Origin: an uncultured Collinsella sp.
GTDB taxonomy: Bacteria > Actinomycetota > Coriobacteriia > Coriobacteriales > Coriobacteriaceae
DNA length: 64,000 nucleotides
Reading direction: 5' to 3'
Assembly (NCBI GenBank): GCA_900541035.1
Contig: UQIN01000009.1
Coordinates: 1 to 64,000 of the forward strand
Below, one piece after another: positions 62,881 to 64,000 of the stretch. Every line of letters starts with the position of its first letter. Position 1 is the stretch's first letter. The notes under the pieces were generated by a model. That model searched no databases and had not been told where the DNA came from. It saw only the letters and a list, made by a program, of their open reading frames with translations. The position numbers were made by a program, and so were the translations under genes.

Positions 62881-62941
62881 CCGGCCACATATAGGTAAAA
62901 GGACTCCCCGTCGGACCATGTGGCCGGCGGGGAGCCCTTTT
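62881..62941 (+). terminator. terminator with an interlocking second stem
   Basis: AAAAGGACTCCCCG (62897-62910) pairs with CGGGGAGCCCTTTT (62928-62941, one mismatch). CCGGCCACAT (62881-62890) pairs perfectly with ATGTGGCCGG (62918-62927), which lies in the loop of the first stem, so the two stems interlock as a pseudoknot or compete. It ends the HPt transcript and converges on the C26 peptidase gene. Confidence 0.65.
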
Positions 62942-62960
62942 GTGTTGTGCCGTCCGTGAA

Positions 62961-63770
62961 CTAACGGGCCTGCTTAACCTTTGCCGCTGCCTCGACAAAC
63001 GACTTCCACAGGTTAAAGTCGGTCTCGAGCGTCTTCCACGTGTACTCAGGGTGCCATTGCACGCCCAGGCAGAACGGCTGGCCTTCGACTTCGATGCACT
63101 CGGGAACGCCGTCGGTTGCCTTGGCGACCAAGCGCGTGCTTTTACCCAGACGATCGACGCAGCAGTGGTGTGCGGAGTTGGTCTGGATCAGCCTGTGCCC
63201 GCCAACCGCGCGCTCCAGCAGCGAGCCCGGCACGACCTCGACGGGATGCACAGGGTCGTTGAGCACGTGGGTATGGCGCCACTGCGTGCGGCCCTCGCGA
63301 GCGCCCAGGCTCGGCACGTCCATGCACAGGGTGCCGCCGGTGGCGACGTTGAGCAGCTGTGTGCCGCGGCAGGTGGTAAAGAGCGGCTTTTTGGCGCGGA
63401 GCACCTCGTCGACCAGCTTGAACTCAAAGCTATCGCGGATCTCGCAGCAGAGGGTGGGGTCGTAGGGCCGATCGTCGCCCCAGCGCTTGGGGTTGACATC
63501 CGGGCCGCCGGGAATGGCGATGCCATCGGCGATATCGACGTAATGACGGATGACCTCAATGTCCTCGGTGATGGACATCTGCAGCGGCAGGCCGCCGGCG
63601 GCAAGGATGGCATCGACAAAGACGCTGGCGATCTCCTCGTTGGGGGAGAGCGTCTCGCTCAAAAACGGCTTCGCCTCTTCCCAGCGCGGCGCGACGAGGA
63701 TGAGTGGGCGGTTGGCGGGGGCGACGTCGACGTGCGGGGTGTATGACGATGAAGTGCGAGTTCCGATCAT
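62961..63770 (-). CDS. gamma-glutamyl-gamma-aminobutyrate hydrolase family peptidase (C26)
   Basis: A 269-residue class I glutamine amidotransferase-like hydrolase: nucleophile Cys134 in TTCRGTQLLNV, and His240/Glu242 in GVQWHPE. The segment GIAIPGGPDVNPKRWGDD is typical of PuuD-like enzymes that split gamma-glutamyl compounds. The ribosome site before the ATG at 63770 is weak; the nearby ABC ATPase gene on the same strand may belong to an amino-acid uptake unit. Confidence 0.9.
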   Translation of the reverse strand: MIGTRTSSSYTPHVDVAPANRPLILVAPRWEEAKPFLSETLSPNEEIASVFVDAILAAGGLPLQMSITEDIEVIRHYVDIADGIAIPGGPDVNPKRWGDDRPYDPTLCCEIRDSFEFKLVDEVLRAKKPLFTTCRGTQLLNVATGGTLCMDVPSLGAREGRTQWRHTHVLNDPVHPVEVVPGSLLERAVGGHRLIQTNSAHHCCVDRLGKSTRLVAKATDGVPECIEVEGQPFCLGVQWHPEYTWKTLETDFNLWKSFVEAAAKVKQAR

Positions 63771-63814
63771 AGGTGTAGCTTTCGAATCATAAGGTGACAG
63801 GGCGCATGAGAGAC

Positions 63815-63846
63815 GTGGGACAATACTTTCAATGGATTTGTCCCAC
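63815..63846 (-). terminator. hairpin after the ABC ATPase gene
   Basis: GTGGGACAA (63815-63823) pairs perfectly with TTGTCCCAC (63838-63846). On the minus strand it follows the ABC ATPase stop by 13 nt. There is no strong T-run, so termination is only probable. Confidence 0.5.
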
Positions 63847-63859
63847 GAGGTGGCTGGTT

Positions 63860-64000
63860 AGTGGCCCTTAATGGAGTTGAGGAAGTCCTGGGCGCGCTTG
63901 GTCTGGGGGTGGTCGAAGAACTCGTCGGGCGTGCCGGTTTCCACGATCTGGCCGTCGGCCATAAACACGACGCGGTCGGCCACGCGGCGGGCGAAGTTCA
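63860..64000 (-). CDS. amino-acid ABC transporter ATP-binding protein, C-terminal end only
   Basis: The last 46 codons of a minus-strand gene that continues beyond the window. The end RRVADRVVFMADGQIVETGT, then PDEFFDHPQTKRAQDFL, is the typical C terminus of GlnQ-type polar amino acid importers. No Walker motifs are in view because the gene is cut. Confidence 0.85.

Overview
The window looks like a chromosome segment of a high-G+C, anaerobic gut actinobacterium of the class Coriobacteriia, most probably Collinsella or a close relative. The reasons are the gene complement (pyruvate formate-lyase, flavodiiron oxygen scavenging, sucrose/fructan PTS, choloylglycine-hydrolase-like enzyme), GTG/TTG starts beside strong GGAGG sites, and intergenic spaces full of short palindromic repeats. 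The genus is inferred, not proven.

Layout. 1-173 is the start of an AAA ATPase running off the left edge, with a 33-bp tandem repeat array upstream. 485-4679 is a galactose unit (galT, galK, divergent LacI-type regulator) with shared operators. 4809-8182 holds a flavodiiron protein, a DeoR regulator and a class II aldolase. 8246-11341 has a HAD phosphatase, an AraC regulator and a NUDIX-Vsr fusion. 11490-14466 is a Bce-like ABC pair. 14818-16230 is an intact IS110-type element whose bridge RNA guides can be read against its own ends and flanks. 16408-22691 has DAHP synthase and a MarR-controlled heterodimeric ABC exporter. 23241-25629 is a split pyruvate formate-lyase: pflB lacks the glycyl-radical domain, which is a separate gene. 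25931-31549 is a LacI-regulated fructan/sucrose operon. 31821-36370 has DegV, PFL-activating enzyme, a serine hydrolase, MTA/SAH nucleosidase and EngB. 36473-37820 is a probable ADP-ribosyltransferase toxin with an XRE antitoxin. 38106-43398 carries thrB, thrC, lysC and asd. 43749-49019 has Ogt, a GyrI-like protein and a large FtsX-type ABC pair. 49142-55205 has small regulators, phosphofructokinase, a membrane-anchored Ntn hydrolase and an M18 aminopeptidase. 55422-56286 is a RelB-PIN module. 56467-64000 has a hydroxyacid dehydrogenase, SEC-C methionine aminopeptidase, radical SAM protein, alpha/beta hydrolase, an HD-GYP/REC/degenerate-GGDEF protein with an HPt protein, a C26 peptidase and the end of an ABC ATPase.

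How the genes work together. Sugar uptake (galactose; sucrose and fructans) feeds glycolysis (phosphofructokinase, aldolase) and then pyruvate cleavage by the two-part pyruvate formate-lyase, activated by PflA encoded about 7 kb downstream. Aspartate-to-threonine synthesis is nearly complete in one locus; homoserine dehydrogenase is not in the window.

The most unusual content is non-coding. One hairpin family with a conserved internal loop sits 13-34 nt after the stop codons of fba, grcA, thrB and asd, always in the orientation of that gene, while its stems differ in sequence but stay paired. Several further palindrome or hairpin families recur across the window.
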